A stretch of 64,000 bases of DNA, from the NCBI RefSeq assembly GCF_000002875.2, contig NC_009402.2, positions 5,001-69,000 of the forward strand, written 5' to 3'. Each line of letters opens with the position of its first letter. The stretch's first letter is position 1. Of this stretch, positions 39,055-49,473 are shown in pieces. The position numbers were made by a program, and so were the translations under genes. The stretch is from Leishmania infantum JPCM5 (lineage: Eukaryota > Euglenozoa > Kinetoplastea > Trypanosomatida > Trypanosomatidae). The notes below the pieces were generated by a model. The model saw only the letters and a program-made list of their open reading frames with translations. It did no database searches and was not told the origin of the DNA.

Positions 39055-39493
39055 ATGCTGCCGGCCACCTCAGTGCGTGGCATCAGGGTTTGGCACCCAC
39101 TCTGCGGGGAAGCCACGCAGCATGCAGCCGGCCCTCGGAGACGGCTGGAGGACTCCTAGCGTCGGCGGAGAGGGCCCGGGCTAGCGCTGTGCCGAAGAGA
39201 CGTGCGGTCATGACCGCGGCTGTACCAGCTCACTAAACACCGTGTGGGCGATTCGACAAATATGAGGATGCGCCTACCTTTTAGCGAAACATTCCTTTTA
39301 CGCCTTCGCTACGTTGCGGCGATGCCGAGAGCAATCGTGCACCCCGCGTGCGCTGTGCGCAGTAGAATTGTAGTGGGCTGACCGAAGCCAAACAGTGTTG
39401 GTTGATCCGGTGCCGCGGCATGGCTCTATTAGAGCAGAGGCAGATGAACTAGTGTTGTATGCGTCAATCTGTGGACCTGCTTGTGATCCAATG
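39055..39493 (+). repeat. SIDER2-like retroposon repeat, left copy
   Basis: This 439-base block matches 63229-63667 in inverted orientation with no gaps and four mismatches, two of them within eight bases of the 3' edge. Its 5' end (GCCGGCCACCTCAGTGCGTG, then GGCATCAGGG and GGGGAAGCC) follows the conserved 77-79-base hallmark of trypanosomatid ingi/L1Tc/SIDER retroposons as I recall it. Leishmania SIDERs are non-autonomous, truncated elements of about 0.5 kb found mostly in 3' UTRs. No poly(A) tail is seen, so the copy may be 3'-truncated. It lies between the two CNNM genes, antisense to transcription. Confidence 0.72.
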
Positions 39494-40290
39494 AGCATGT
39501 CCATCGACTTATATGGTTAGCGCAGCCGAGAAGCCGGGGCAACGTGAAGAAGAAAGAAACACACGGACGTACGTCACAGGGAGAGAGCAAGAGCGAGAGA
39601 CGGGGCGCGAGTCTTCCAACGACAAACAGCGCGGATAACCGTCACCTCTGGTTGCTTCTCGGCAATGAAACGAAACAAAGCTGGAAGCGCCAAGAGGCCG
39701 AGAGGCCGTGCTTGTTGGAGCGCAGCGAGTATCTCACGCGGCTATCGCCTCTGCCGCTCCCACGCTCCCGAGACGCGGTTCGGCTGTTGGGGAAGTATCT
39801 TGCCCGTGCGCCCCGACCGATACTGCTTTTTTTTCTTTCGGTATTTCTCTCCAAGTGGGTTGTCTTGCCTTTGGGGGAGTTGCTGGCGGCATTTCATTAC
39901 CTCCCCCTCACCCCTTCTCACTTTGCGGCTTGGCAGCTCACAGGCTGACTGATTTCATCCTGCCCCCCCCCGCTACTTATATTGTCTTTACGCAGAATTG
40001 GGCTACTCTGCCCACACTGACGCCTGAGCTTCTCTCCTGCAAACGACAGTCGGCCCACCCCGCGCGAGCCATGAGGAGGAGGAGCACATATGACCCGCGG
40101 AGAGACGAGACGTTCTGCAATCACCCAGAGCTAAACTTGTGCACCGCATAACAAGGTATATCTCAATACAAAGCCGTGCTTCCCAAGACCACAACAGAAA
40201 CGCACAGGCTTCTCCCTCTCGCTTGCCTCAGCACTGGCCGTCTGCACTGGGCCAGTCCCTCCCTCTTTCTCCTATCGGATGCACTCCGCG
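39494..40290. other. 3' flank of CNNM copy 2
   Basis: Includes a mixed stretch with C9 run (39963-39971) and no strand bias around 39820-40060. No gene seen. Confidence 0.55.
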
Positions 40291-42528
40291 CTACAGCATC
40301 TTCTTGCTCGTGGTGCCGTACTGTCTCTGTAGCGCTTGCGCGCTATCCGCACGGTGACCCAGGAGGCTGTCACGCTCGCTGCTGGCCATCGTGCTCATAC
40401 CTTGACGAGATGCGGAGTGGCGCAGCAAGGTCGGCACGCCAGGGCTGAGGATGCGCACGTTGCTGCTGCGCTGACGACTAGCGAACTGGTAGTATTGGTA
40501 CTTCTCGAAAAGCACCTTTGGGATGCTGTATACACGCGCCGCCGTGATCACAGCAGCGCTGTAGTCCGGCACAAAGAACGGCGTCGTGAGGGCCTCTTCG
40601 CCGATGTAGTTGAAGCTCTGCAGCTTCGCGCGGAACGCCTCGCAGCCGACGAGCAGCTCCACGCAACCGCCCAGTACGAGGAGTAGGCGGTCGGAGCGGA
40701 TGCCGCGTGAGTACAAAATGTGCGATTGGTCGCTCACTGCGTTGAGGAACTGGGCGTGACCGCCCTTGAAGAAGAACTGCGAAGATGACAGCGTCCCCTG
40801 CACACCGCCCGTCTGGGAGCTCGTCGTGCTGTTGCTGTCATGCATCTGGTCAGGTGGCGTGCTCAAAAGCATATCCGGTGTGCCGTTCTGCTGGCTGAGG
40901 GCCATGGCGCACAGCTGCAGATCTTTGCACTCGTCCAGTAGCAGCTTGATGTACGGCGGCTGCCAGCTGTAGAAGCAAGGAACCGTGCGGTTGAGGTAGT
41001 ACGCGACGGCCCAGACCTGGGAGTCCGTTAGCGGAATACTCTCGGTGGGGTGGGTGAAGTACGAGTAGAAGTTGACGCGCGGCGGCGTTTCGGGCTCGCT
41101 CGGTAAGTGTAGGGTGTTGGGGTAGCGGTCGTTGCCGGGGATATCGACGGCGGCGTACCGCGGCTCGCGCTCCACCGGGTCATAGCTGTCGTACTCGTCG
41201 TAGATCTCGGACGCCAGCAACTCCTCCACAACGTCCTCCATCGTGACAATGCCGACAATTTTCGGGTGCGTCGCTGCAAAGCCGCGTGGCCCTGAGGATT
41301 CCATCCGCCACGAATCAAAGTCGGTCATGATCGCCGGAATCGCGGCGCCGATGATGTTCGCGTCCTCCTCGAAGACGACCGCCATATGCGTCTTTGCTTC
41401 CAGAAAGAACTTGAGCATCGACGGCAGCGACGTGGCGGCGCACACCATCGCGAACAGGCGGTCCTTCGCTTTGACCACCTGCGCCACCGTCAGCGGCGAA
41501 AACTCCAAGGGCGTGTTCACCGTCATCAAGTCCTTGACAACGAGGACGCTTTCGAACACGCCAGGCGCCGACTCGACCGGCACTCGCGAGCGGCCCGACT
41601 TCCACAGCATCTCCAAAAAGTCCGGCGTGATGAGGTCCGTGCCGCGGACGCACGTCGCCTTCTCGATCGGCGTCATGATATCGCGCACTTTGCGCTCATG
41701 GAAATCCATGGCGGCAAGCAGCAGCTTCAGCTCGGACTTGGCCATGTGCGCGCCATCGTCACCTTCGCGTTCGTAGTGCATTACCATCAGCTTCCGCAGT
41801 TCCTTCTTGTCGTACAACTGTCCTGTCTCCTCGCTGCCCACCACGACATCAAGGAACCAGCCTAGCGTGGCTGACAGCGGGTACGTGAGGATCATGGCCA
41901 CGTTCACGAAAACGGAGCCCGCCGCGGCGACACGAAGGGAATACTTGGAGCGGCAGATCGACATGGGCAGAATCTCGGCAAACAGTACAATGACTAATGT
42001 GCTTCCGATGAACTTCCAAATACCGGAGCCTTTGTTGTCCACCACATGCGTTCTCGTGCCCCGAGTACGGATGGCCTCCACCACATTGAAGACATCGTTG
42101 AACTCCTGCACGATGAGGACGTTGCACAGCATGTTGGATATGATGAGGGTCGAGAGCGTCTTGTGCCCTTGTTTGCGCAGTGGTAGCAAGGTCGCGGCGT
42201 ACTTGCAATCCGGTGTCGACCCACTTTCGGCGATGATCTCGAGGGTAAAGGTGTTGGCGCACATGACACCAAGGGTCAGTCCGGCAAAGACCGCGGACAG
42301 AAAGGCGTACATGCAAATTCGTAGCGAGTGATCCAGCAAGGTGTAGACGCGCTTCGTCTGCTTTCGGTTCTCGTTCGCCAGTTTCTTCTCCGTCATCTGT
42401 GAGGGGTCTTTGATGAAGGAGTTTCCGTTTGCACCGAGCGTCGCGGCGAGAAAAACGCCGTACGCGGCGAACAGGATGCAGAGCCGAATCGACCGCACTG
42501 CCGAGGCACGAGAGTGCCTTGCATTCAT
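40291..42528 (-). CDS. CNNM/ACDP-family (DUF21-CBS) membrane protein, copy 2
   Basis: The 745-residue paralogue of the neighbouring CNNM gene has the same order: hydrophobic N-terminus (LCILFAAYGVFLAATLG), DUF21 helices (ICMYAFLSAVFAGLTLGVMC; TLVIVLFAEILPMSICR), CBS pair (GRSRVPVESAPGVFESVLVV and VGIVTMEDVVEELLASEIYD) and a C-terminal cNMP-like fold (LLLVLGGCVELLVGCEAFRA). It differs in a longer loop before the cNMP-like fold and in a Ser/Arg-rich tail. Divergence outside the motifs is large, so the duplication is old. The open frame extends to 42666 with a TTG there; the ATG at 42528 (MNARHSRASAV) is used. Confidence 0.9.
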   Translation of the reverse strand: MNARHSRASAVRSIRLCILFAAYGVFLAATLGANGNSFIKDPSQMTEKKLANENRKQTKRVYTLLDHSLRICMYAFLSAVFAGLTLGVMCANTFTLEIIAESGSTPDCKYAATLLPLRKQGHKTLSTLIISNMLCNVLIVQEFNDVFNVVEAIRTRGTRTHVVDNKGSGIWKFIGSTLVIVLFAEILPMSICRSKYSLRVAAAGSVFVNVAMILTYPLSATLGWFLDVVVGSEETGQLYDKKELRKLMVMHYEREGDDGAHMAKSELKLLLAAMDFHERKVRDIMTPIEKATCVRGTDLITPDFLEMLWKSGRSRVPVESAPGVFESVLVVKDLMTVNTPLEFSPLTVAQVVKAKDRLFAMVCAATSLPSMLKFFLEAKTHMAVVFEEDANIIGAAIPAIMTDFDSWRMESSGPRGFAATHPKIVGIVTMEDVVEELLASEIYDEYDSYDPVEREPRYAAVDIPGNDRYPNTLHLPSEPETPPRVNFYSYFTHPTESIPLTDSQVWAVAYYLNRTVPCFYSWQPPYIKLLLDECKDLQLCAMALSQQNGTPDMLLSTPPDQMHDSNSTTSSQTGGVQGTLSSSQFFFKGGHAQFLNAVSDQSHILYSRGIRSDRLLLVLGGCVELLVGCEAFRAKLQSFNYIGEEALTTPFFVPDYSAAVITAARVYSIPKVLFEKYQYYQFASRQRSSNVRILSPGVPTLLRHSASRQGMSTMASSERDSLLGHRADSAQALQRQYGTTSKKML

Positions 42529-44914
42529 CTTGAAAAATGTGGGAGAGGCTGGTGTGTGCTTGCGTGTCTTTCCCGCCCTTCGCCCGTCACACGCCGCTAA
42601 TCCTCGGATCTGGAAGGAGGCGGCACGCGTGTAGAGAAAAAGAGATAAGCGAATGGAGAAAAACAAAACATAACTGGAGAACCCGAACTTACGCCTCGCA
42701 TGCCGTCGCGCAACGATGCCAAAAAGAAGTGCACGAAAAACCGCACAAACACAGAGATCCCCACAGAAAGAAGGCGCTTGCTCTGTCCTTTTTCTGCTCT
42801 ATTGCCTCTCACTCCCGCTGCCTGAACAGAGCCACACGGCTAGGCACAGCACGCGGGAAAAAACGACCAGAAGGCGGGCCCGCAGACCAAAAAGAAATTA
42901 CCGAAAAAAAAAAGAGCGAACAATAAGAAGGAAGGGGAAGAGGAACGATACACCAAACGCCACTTAACGGTAATATGGGAGCTCCCTGCACGTTTTTGTA
43001 CCAAAAACGCTTCTCTTTTGGCGCGCCCTGCAGTGGTGCTGCAGTGACGAAGCAGGCGGCGCACGTGAGAAGAACGTGAAGAAGAGGGAAGAGGAGATGC
43101 TGACGATTTAAGAAAATGGGTGTTGTGGATAAGGGCCGTGACACGCGCAGCACTCACCGACCTTTTCACAAAGACCCGCGAAAGGAGTACAGAGGCCTTT
43201 GTATGGGCTGTACGAGAAACAAAGAAAAACAAAAGAAACCCGAGGTGCAGAGCGCGTTAGAGGTGCCTGCGTGCGTGCTCATGCATGTGCTTGTATTCGT
43301 GTGCCACGTACGTGTTGGTGGGCGCTACGGCTATTCGCGACTATGGCTGCTGAATGTGGCTGCGCCCGAGGACTCGCATCCACCGCGCACACACTCAGGA
43401 ACAAGGCTGCACAACAAGTCGATTGATACTGCGAAGTGGTGAAGGAGAGAGATAACGCGTTGGGGAGGAAGTGAGACGGCAAAAAAAAAGAACGAGGCGA
43501 AAAGTAAAAGTGAAAAATGTGCGTCACATAAGAAAAGAAGTATAGCGATCGGCCACTAAATGCCATGAACGTGCCCGCTCGTTGCCAATCAGCACCAGAG
43601 AGAGGGAAAGAAGGGGGTGAGCGGAGAGAGGAAAGCAATTCACAATGCGGAGGAAGGGAACACGCATACGCAGAAGGCCGCTCGAGTGAGACTCACTCGC
43701 CACAGATGTCTCCATCGGCCATCCTTCCGTGTCTTTCAGACGCCCCTGGGGTGCAAGCCCAAGGAGTACGGAGCGCGCATATACACAGGGAGGCAACAGC
43801 AATTGCAAAATGTCCGGAGGGTGCACGCAGGGTAAAGGGGCTCCGATGACTTTGTTTTCGGTTCCGCGCATGCTTCTTTTTGGGGTTGTGTGTATGTGTG
43901 TTTGCTTCTGTGTCTGTGTCTGTGTCTGTGTGGGTGTGTGTGGGAAGGGGGGGACTTTGACCGTTGTTGGCCTGTGTTGGTTGTGCGGAGAAGGACCCGG
44001 ATCGTCCTTCGCCCTTTAGCATTTGCACAACAACAAAACAAAAAGAGAGAACGTTGCACAAGACGCGCATTACACATTAGCAAAGACGAGAGAGAGTAAA
44101 AGGAAGCAAGCACAGCGGGGACGAGGGAATGATAGCTCGCCTCCACACGCCGTTATGACGATCAGATCATCTATGGCCACACGACACAACACACCACCAG
44201 CAAGAGAAACAATAGGAAGATAAAAGATGCTATGTCTGGAGAGCACGCGGAACGCAACCAGGAAGGGTACGAGCTCAAGAACGAGAAAGCGGCACCGATC
44301 GGTGAGTAGAGTGCACGGTGCGCTCACACGCCTAGAGAATAGCGAGTGTACGCATGGCAACCCATCGAGCATCGCTGGAACAGATTAGGAAGAGCGGTTG
44401 CGCAAGAGAAACGGAGAGAGCGGCAGCTCTACGATCCAAAGCAGTCACCGCGATGGAGTCTCCGTCTTCCCTATGCACACATCTGCCTTCGTGCCTCGTT
44501 GGAACCGACTCCTCCCCGAGCACCCCACCTCACCCGCGTCGACTGTGCGCCCAGCACAATCCCGCCTCTGTGCATCCCTCTGATGTGGTAAAGGTCTGTG
44601 TCCTTCCCCTAGTTGGGCGCTTCATCAACGCCCGCAGGTACCCACTGCGCAGATGCGCTGAGTCCCTCTCCCTCACATCATGCACATACACAGCTACAGG
44701 CGTGTGCGCCGACACGCACACTCTGAGCGCCGCGGCAGGCGCGCGCTGAGGCAGAACGAACGCCAAAGAAAGGTAAGATAAATAGTCGCATGAGAAGTGC
44801 CCGCCCAGACCCCCACCGCCGCCGCCGCCAGTTCCATCATCCCGCATTAGGCAACACATGGCACAGCCCGCCTGGGAGAGGAGCACACACGTGCTCCCCT
44901 TACCGCTACAGTCA
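42529..44914. other. Intergenic spacer with GT repeat
   Basis: Has purine-rich plus-strand stretches (42620-42665, 42850-42950, 43440-43530) and an imperfect (TG)n/(TGTGTC)n repeat at about 43886-43942. Short open frames on both strands are low-complexity. No gene seen. Confidence 0.6.
43886..43942. repeat. Imperfect TG/TGTGTC repeat
   Basis: Alternating TGTGTG and TGTGTCTG units, read directly from the sequence. Confidence 0.8.
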
Positions 44915-46324
44915 TTAAAATAGACCCGCTCCACAGGCGTACTGCATTGGCCGCTTGCCAGGGTGGGCCACGTGCGTAAAGGTGGTGTATTTGGGCTTCA
45001 TCGTGCCTCCCGTGAAGCGAATGAAGGCGCCCTTGTTGCCCATCTGGTCGCAGTAATTCGGGGCACTGAACACGGTGATGCACTTGCCGTTGTGGTCCAC
45101 CTCGTAGCCGTCCTCTTTCACCTCGTGTGAGCGCACGACGAGCTTCAAATTATTATTCTTCAGGAAGTTCTCCGTGACGTCGGGGCCGAAAGATGGGCAG
45201 TCGACGCCGCGCTTGCTCGGTGTGCGACCCGGCATCGGCTGTGGGTCCGCCCAAAGACTCTCACAAATGAGACCGTTCTCGGGGATGTCTCGAAACCGAT
45301 TCGGCTTCTGCAGGTCGGCGATGGTGACGTCGTCGCGCGAGTAGAGACCGCCGTGGACGACGAACACCTCATCGTTGATGATGTGCCCCGTCGGGAGGGC
45401 GTTGAAGACCTCTGAGAACAGATCAAACACCTCGGCCGAGTACTTGGCCCGCACCTCTCCCTCAAAACCGTAGACGCGGTTCATCGAGAGTCCCTCGTGG
45501 TTGCCGCGAGAGAGGAAGACGTGCTCTGGGTACAGCAGCTTGTACGCGAACAAGGTGAGCACGTTCTCCACCGAGTAGGATCCACGATCGACAAAGTCGC
45601 CGTTAAAGAGGTAGCGGTTTGTCGGCGACGGCTTGCCATTCAGCTTGAATATGTTGAGCAGGTCGTAGAACTGGCCATGCGTGTCACCGCAAACGGTAAT
45701 GTCCTCGCCGTCTGGCACTGTGACTGTGACGAAATTGGGGTACGACTTAAACAGCTTTAAAACCTCCAGCAGCATAAAGACGACGTCACGGCGATCTATC
45801 TTTTTCTCAACGCGGAAGTGCTCCTGCATCGCCTCCACGAACTGCACCGTAATCGTGTCATTCTCGATGCGCGGCCCATCGTACGACGCAGCGATGGCAC
45901 CGAGCTTGATGGTAGTAGATACCGGCTCGCCGTCCTTGGACTTGATGGCGTTCTCGAAGCGAATGCGCTTGAGCTCCTTTTCGCACAGGTCATACTTTTG
46001 TCGGGCATCCTTCTCGGTGGGCACAAGCTTAAGAACGGCGGCGAACTCCTTCTGCGCATCCTTGAACTTGCCAAGCAACAGGTGGGCAGACGCCTTGCGG
46101 TAGTACGCCTTCACAAAGCCAGGGTCGATCTCGATCGCCTCTTGTGCATCTACAAGTGCCGCTCCGGGCAGCTCCAACTTCAGGTAGGCAAAGGCGCGGT
46201 TGCACAGCAGCGTCGGCGTCTTGTGCGCCTCAATGGCCTGCGAGTACGACTCTACCGCGTGCTGAAACTTCTTTTCCTGGAAGTACGCGTTGCCTTCCTG
46301 CTTCAGGTGGTCAGACTCCTCCAT
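44915..46324 (-). CDS. PP5: Serine/threonine protein phosphatase 5
   Basis: The 469-residue protein has three TPR units at about residues 3-110, a linker, and a PPP-family catalytic domain from about 175 to 460. The metal and catalytic motifs are intact: GDTHG (213-217), GDFVDRG (242-248) and GNHE (274-277), then HGGL and a conserved SAPNYCD segment. PP5 is autoinhibited by its TPR domain and activated when the TPRs bind the HSP90 C-terminus; in Leishmania it has been linked to heat-stress tolerance. Length and domain order match PP5 closely. The ATG at 46324 begins the first TPR directly. Confidence 0.97.
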   Translation of the reverse strand: MEESDHLKQEGNAYFQEKKFQHAVESYSQAIEAHKTPTLLCNRAFAYLKLELPGAALVDAQEAIEIDPGFVKAYYRKASAHLLLGKFKDAQKEFAAVLKLVPTEKDARQKYDLCEKELKRIRFENAIKSKDGEPVSTTIKLGAIAASYDGPRIENDTITVQFVEAMQEHFRVEKKIDRRDVVFMLLEVLKLFKSYPNFVTVTVPDGEDITVCGDTHGQFYDLLNIFKLNGKPSPTNRYLFNGDFVDRGSYSVENVLTLFAYKLLYPEHVFLSRGNHEGLSMNRVYGFEGEVRAKYSAEVFDLFSEVFNALPTGHIINDEVFVVHGGLYSRDDVTIADLQKPNRFRDIPENGLICESLWADPQPMPGRTPSKRGVDCPSFGPDVTENFLKNNNLKLVVRSHEVKEDGYEVDHNGKCITVFSAPNYCDQMGNKGAFIRFTGGTMKPKYTTFTHVAHPGKRPMQYACGAGLF

Positions 46325-47154
46325 CGTGGCACGGGGAAAGGGTGGAAGTAGACAGCGGGATCTGGTTCGGCTGTGCCTGTGGATCGGCGCACTACTCGGG
46401 GTTCTACTAGGATATGCACGCGTTTATCTGTAGGCTTCTCTCCGCACGTGTGGGTGCCTGTGCGGGTGCGGGGGCCGTCTCGACAAGCGACGAGAGGGAT
46501 AAGGGAAAAGAGAAGAGGATGAGCAAACAGCGAAGGGGCGGCGGCGCAGAAGCCGAAACGCCAACACGCGAACACACGCGCAGTCATGGGCCTGAGGCAA
46601 TGCCGAGCTGAGAACGACTTTAGCACTTGGAATGAAGGGATGAAGCATGAGGACGAAGCGGGAATTCCTACGATTCCTAGCAGCTCCTTACAACGCGTAC
46701 ACATCGAGAGACTCTGCGAAACAGCAGCACGCGCTGCGCAGAAAAAAAAAACGAAGGTCAAACGGGCGATTGGAGCGGGCCGAGCCCGCTCACTGCCAGA
46801 TAGCACGCGCAACAAGACGCATACAGAAAGATAACCAGCAGCAGCATCAGACAGACGCAAACCTATAATGCAAAACAGGCCCGCAACAAAGACACGGGTA
46901 AGGAAGAGCGAGGTCGAAGAAGGTGAGCGTGACAAAAGGCGCTGCACTCCTCTCCACGCGCTCCAGAAGTTCGTTGGCCGTCCGGACAGAGAGTCACGTG
47001 GGCAGTGTGGAAGGCAAGGGATCGGGTCGGGAGGGAGGATGCCGGTAACACGCGAGACGACGCCACAGAACTTTTGATCGCTGGCGCCCGACGCATTCAC
47101 CATCAGGGACAGCGGGAGAGATGGTGCACTTAAGCAGGGGTGGCCGGCGCCGCA
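46325..47154. other. Intergenic spacer
   Basis: A 266-codon open frame on the minus strand crosses this spacer (46303-47103) but consists of leader and polypyrimidine sequence and overlaps the PP5 start; see rejected items. No gene seen. Confidence 0.55.
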
Positions 47155-49272
47155 CTACGCGGCGCCGTAACTGATGAGCGAGGCAGTCTCCGTCGTATTC
47201 GGCGTGCTCTCCACGTAGTGCATCGGGGCCTCCTCCAAGCACGGGGCTAGGTTTGATATGTCGTCCACGTAGAAGCGATCAAGCTCGCCCTTGTCGAAGA
47301 GCTCCATCGACCTCTGCATAATGCGAAAGAGACGGTCAGGGAAGTGGTCTGTCAGCATTCTCGGCGACGCCAGCACCATCTGCACCGCCTTGAAGTCCTG
47401 CACGACGGGAATGTACACCTCCTCGCAACGCTGGCAGCCAGGCAAGCACCAGGTGTTGGTGCACACCTCGACAACCTTGACGTAGTGTATCATCAGACTA
47501 CAGTTGTACAGCTTCTGAGTCTCATACGTCGGCACGAACGAGGTGCTCTGCAGGAATTCACGGAGCGACGCGCTCTCCGCCGAGCGCCTCTGCTGAAAGT
47601 CAGCCGAAGTGGATGGGTGGAACGACTTCGCAATCGTGCTGGTGCGCAGGACATTCATGAAGATCATGTTCTTGTTCATAGCCGAGGCGGCCAGAACGTC
47701 GAAGATGGCCTCACGGAAGGAGTCAAAGGTGTGTTGCGCCAGACGCGGAATCATATCGTAGCCCATGCACGCTGCCGCCACAAAGCCCTTCTGGTACTCC
47801 ATCAGCGACTTCGAAACGGTGCCGCCAGGCGGTGCATAGGCGAGACAGCGCAGGCGGTTCCGTAGCACCGTGTGATCAGACCAAAGGATCGCCGACAGAA
47901 TGAGAGCAACTCCGGCACCGAGCGAGTGCCCCAGCACCACTACCTTTTTCCCAGCAAAGCTGCCGCGCAGAAGCTGCTGCAGAATACCGTGCTCGCAGAG
48001 ATTGTCGAGCACGTAGTAGGCACACCGCACCATGCCACCGTGTGCATAGTATTCGCTGATAGGCACGTCGGGCGGCGTGTCGCGCAGCGACAGTGTCACG
48101 GGCAGCGCGGCAAGGTCCGTGACACAGTCTTCGATTGACATGCTGCCACGGATTGCGATTACGACGGCGTCGCTGCTGCGGTCGTAGGCGACATAGTGCA
48201 CCGGCTTGAAGACCCTGTTTTCCCAGCTCGTGAGCAGCACATCGGCCTCGGGAATGAGAGTCTCGTGCAGGAGCGCAGCCACGTCGCAAAAGCAGCTCTG
48301 ACCAATGTGCCGGCCAGGGTGGTGCCGGCAGCACATGCACGGGTCAAAACAGCAGAGTCGCGCAAGGCCTGAGCCGAAATGCTGGAACTCAAAGAGGAGC
48401 CATCCGTACGCCGCAATGAAGAACCGACTGTACTGCTGCAGCTCATGCGCCCAGGCGCGCTGTTCAGGTGTGAGGCGCTGCGCCGGCCTGGCCTGGCTCG
48501 ACAGGCGCTCATGATACCCTTTCGGGTTGGGCCCGTAGTTGACCAGACGAGATAGCAGTCGGCGAGAGCGGCTCTGATAGCCGTGCAAGAGGAGGATGCC
48601 CGCGGCAATGTCGCTGGGCACGATGTCGTACCCGCGAAACGCAATGGCGAAGACCTGTGCGAGGTGTATGTAGGCGTCCTCCGCCTGGTTCCACTTCCCG
48701 AAGCGGCAGCAGCAAATGCGGAACCGGTTCCACCACGCGTTGGTGTAGTCGCTGCTGCTTTGGTACACGCGTCGTCCGCTAGGATCGAATGCGACGATGA
48801 GCAAGGCAATGTAGAGCACACAGTTAATGAGGTCAATCATGATGGCGCCACGCAGCATGTGCCGCGTCGACGCCCGGGTGCAGTAACTGGCCTCGCCGTC
48901 AATAATGGCGTGCTTGGCGCCCAGGCAAGAAAGCAGAAAGATCCACGCTATGCAGGCGGTGTTGATGTACAGCAGCTTAGGCACCGCCTTCCGTTTGGAG
49001 ATCTCAAAGACGCCACCGCGCAGACTGTAGACTGCGGTAAGCAAAAACGGAGCTGCGCCGACAAGGTTCGCGAAGAAAAGTCCCATCATGGCTCGCCCCC
49101 ACGTGACACTGGCGCCATCGCAGTCGTCGAGGCAGTTGAGTCGAGCGGTGTTCACCCGGCATGCGACGAGGGCGGCGCTGCCAGCGAGCAGCATGGCGTG
49201 CAAGACGCTTGAGAAGGCGAAGTCATCGGAGCCGACCCGCCACGCCCGCCCGAGCCACACCAAGGACGGCAT
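47155..49272 (-). CDS. Class 3 (diacylglycerol lipase-like) membrane lipase
   Basis: The 705-residue protein begins with four hydrophobic helices within about residues 15-170 (for example LHAMLLAGSAALVACRV; YINTACIAWIFLLSCL), then a lipase class 3 domain. The nucleophile elbow is G-H-S-L-G-A-G with Ser450, preceded by the strand VVIAIRGSMSIEDCVTDLA typical of the family. Four N-terminal helices plus this domain is the layout of sn-1-specific diacylglycerol lipases (DAGL alpha/beta), which release 2-monoacylglycerol from diacylglycerol. A Cys-rich insert (CCFDPCMCCRHH, near 310) sits before the catalytic domain. Substrate is inferred from family only. The ATG at 49272 is clear. Confidence 0.88.
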   Translation of the reverse strand: MPSLVWLGRAWRVGSDDFAFSSVLHAMLLAGSAALVACRVNTARLNCLDDCDGASVTWGRAMMGLFFANLVGAAPFLLTAVYSLRGGVFEISKRKAVPKLLYINTACIAWIFLLSCLGAKHAIIDGEASYCTRASTRHMLRGAIMIDLINCVLYIALLIVAFDPSGRRVYQSSSDYTNAWWNRFRICCCRFGKWNQAEDAYIHLAQVFAIAFRGYDIVPSDIAAGILLLHGYQSRSRRLLSRLVNYGPNPKGYHERLSSQARPAQRLTPEQRAWAHELQQYSRFFIAAYGWLLFEFQHFGSGLARLCCFDPCMCCRHHPGRHIGQSCFCDVAALLHETLIPEADVLLTSWENRVFKPVHYVAYDRSSDAVVIAIRGSMSIEDCVTDLAALPVTLSLRDTPPDVPISEYYAHGGMVRCAYYVLDNLCEHGILQQLLRGSFAGKKVVVLGHSLGAGVALILSAILWSDHTVLRNRLRCLAYAPPGGTVSKSLMEYQKGFVAAACMGYDMIPRLAQHTFDSFREAIFDVLAASAMNKNMIFMNVLRTSTIAKSFHPSTSADFQQRRSAESASLREFLQSTSFVPTYETQKLYNCSLMIHYVKVVEVCTNTWCLPGCQRCEEVYIPVVQDFKAVQMVLASPRMLTDHFPDRLFRIMQRSMELFDKGELDRFYVDDISNLAPCLEEAPMHYVESTPNTTETASLISYGAA

Positions 49273-49458
49273 CGTTCACCTTGAATCAGCGACCCTCTCC
49301 TCTAATCAAGCACTCACAGACGCTGAAGGCAGAAGCAGTTCTGCACGGAGAGAGCCGCTTGCAGGCGTGTAGAAAACATCAGGAAGCGCGCTGCGGCACA
49401 ATGAGCTGCAACCTCCTTTGTGTGGAGATTCAGCTAACGTCGAAAACCAGGAAGACGA

Positions 49459-49473
49459 GGGGGGGGGGGGGGG
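49459..49473 (+). repeat. G15 homopolymer
   Basis: Fifteen consecutive G on the plus strand, hence C15 inside the likely polypyrimidine tract ahead of the lipase gene (first following AG on the minus strand at 49435-49434). Confidence 0.85.

Noticed and set aside
46303..47103. 266-codon open frame on the minus strand between lipase and PP5
   Set aside because: It has an ATG and the right direction, but it runs through polypyrimidine sequence (FVFFFC-type runs) and overlaps the PP5 start in another frame; better read as spacer and leader.
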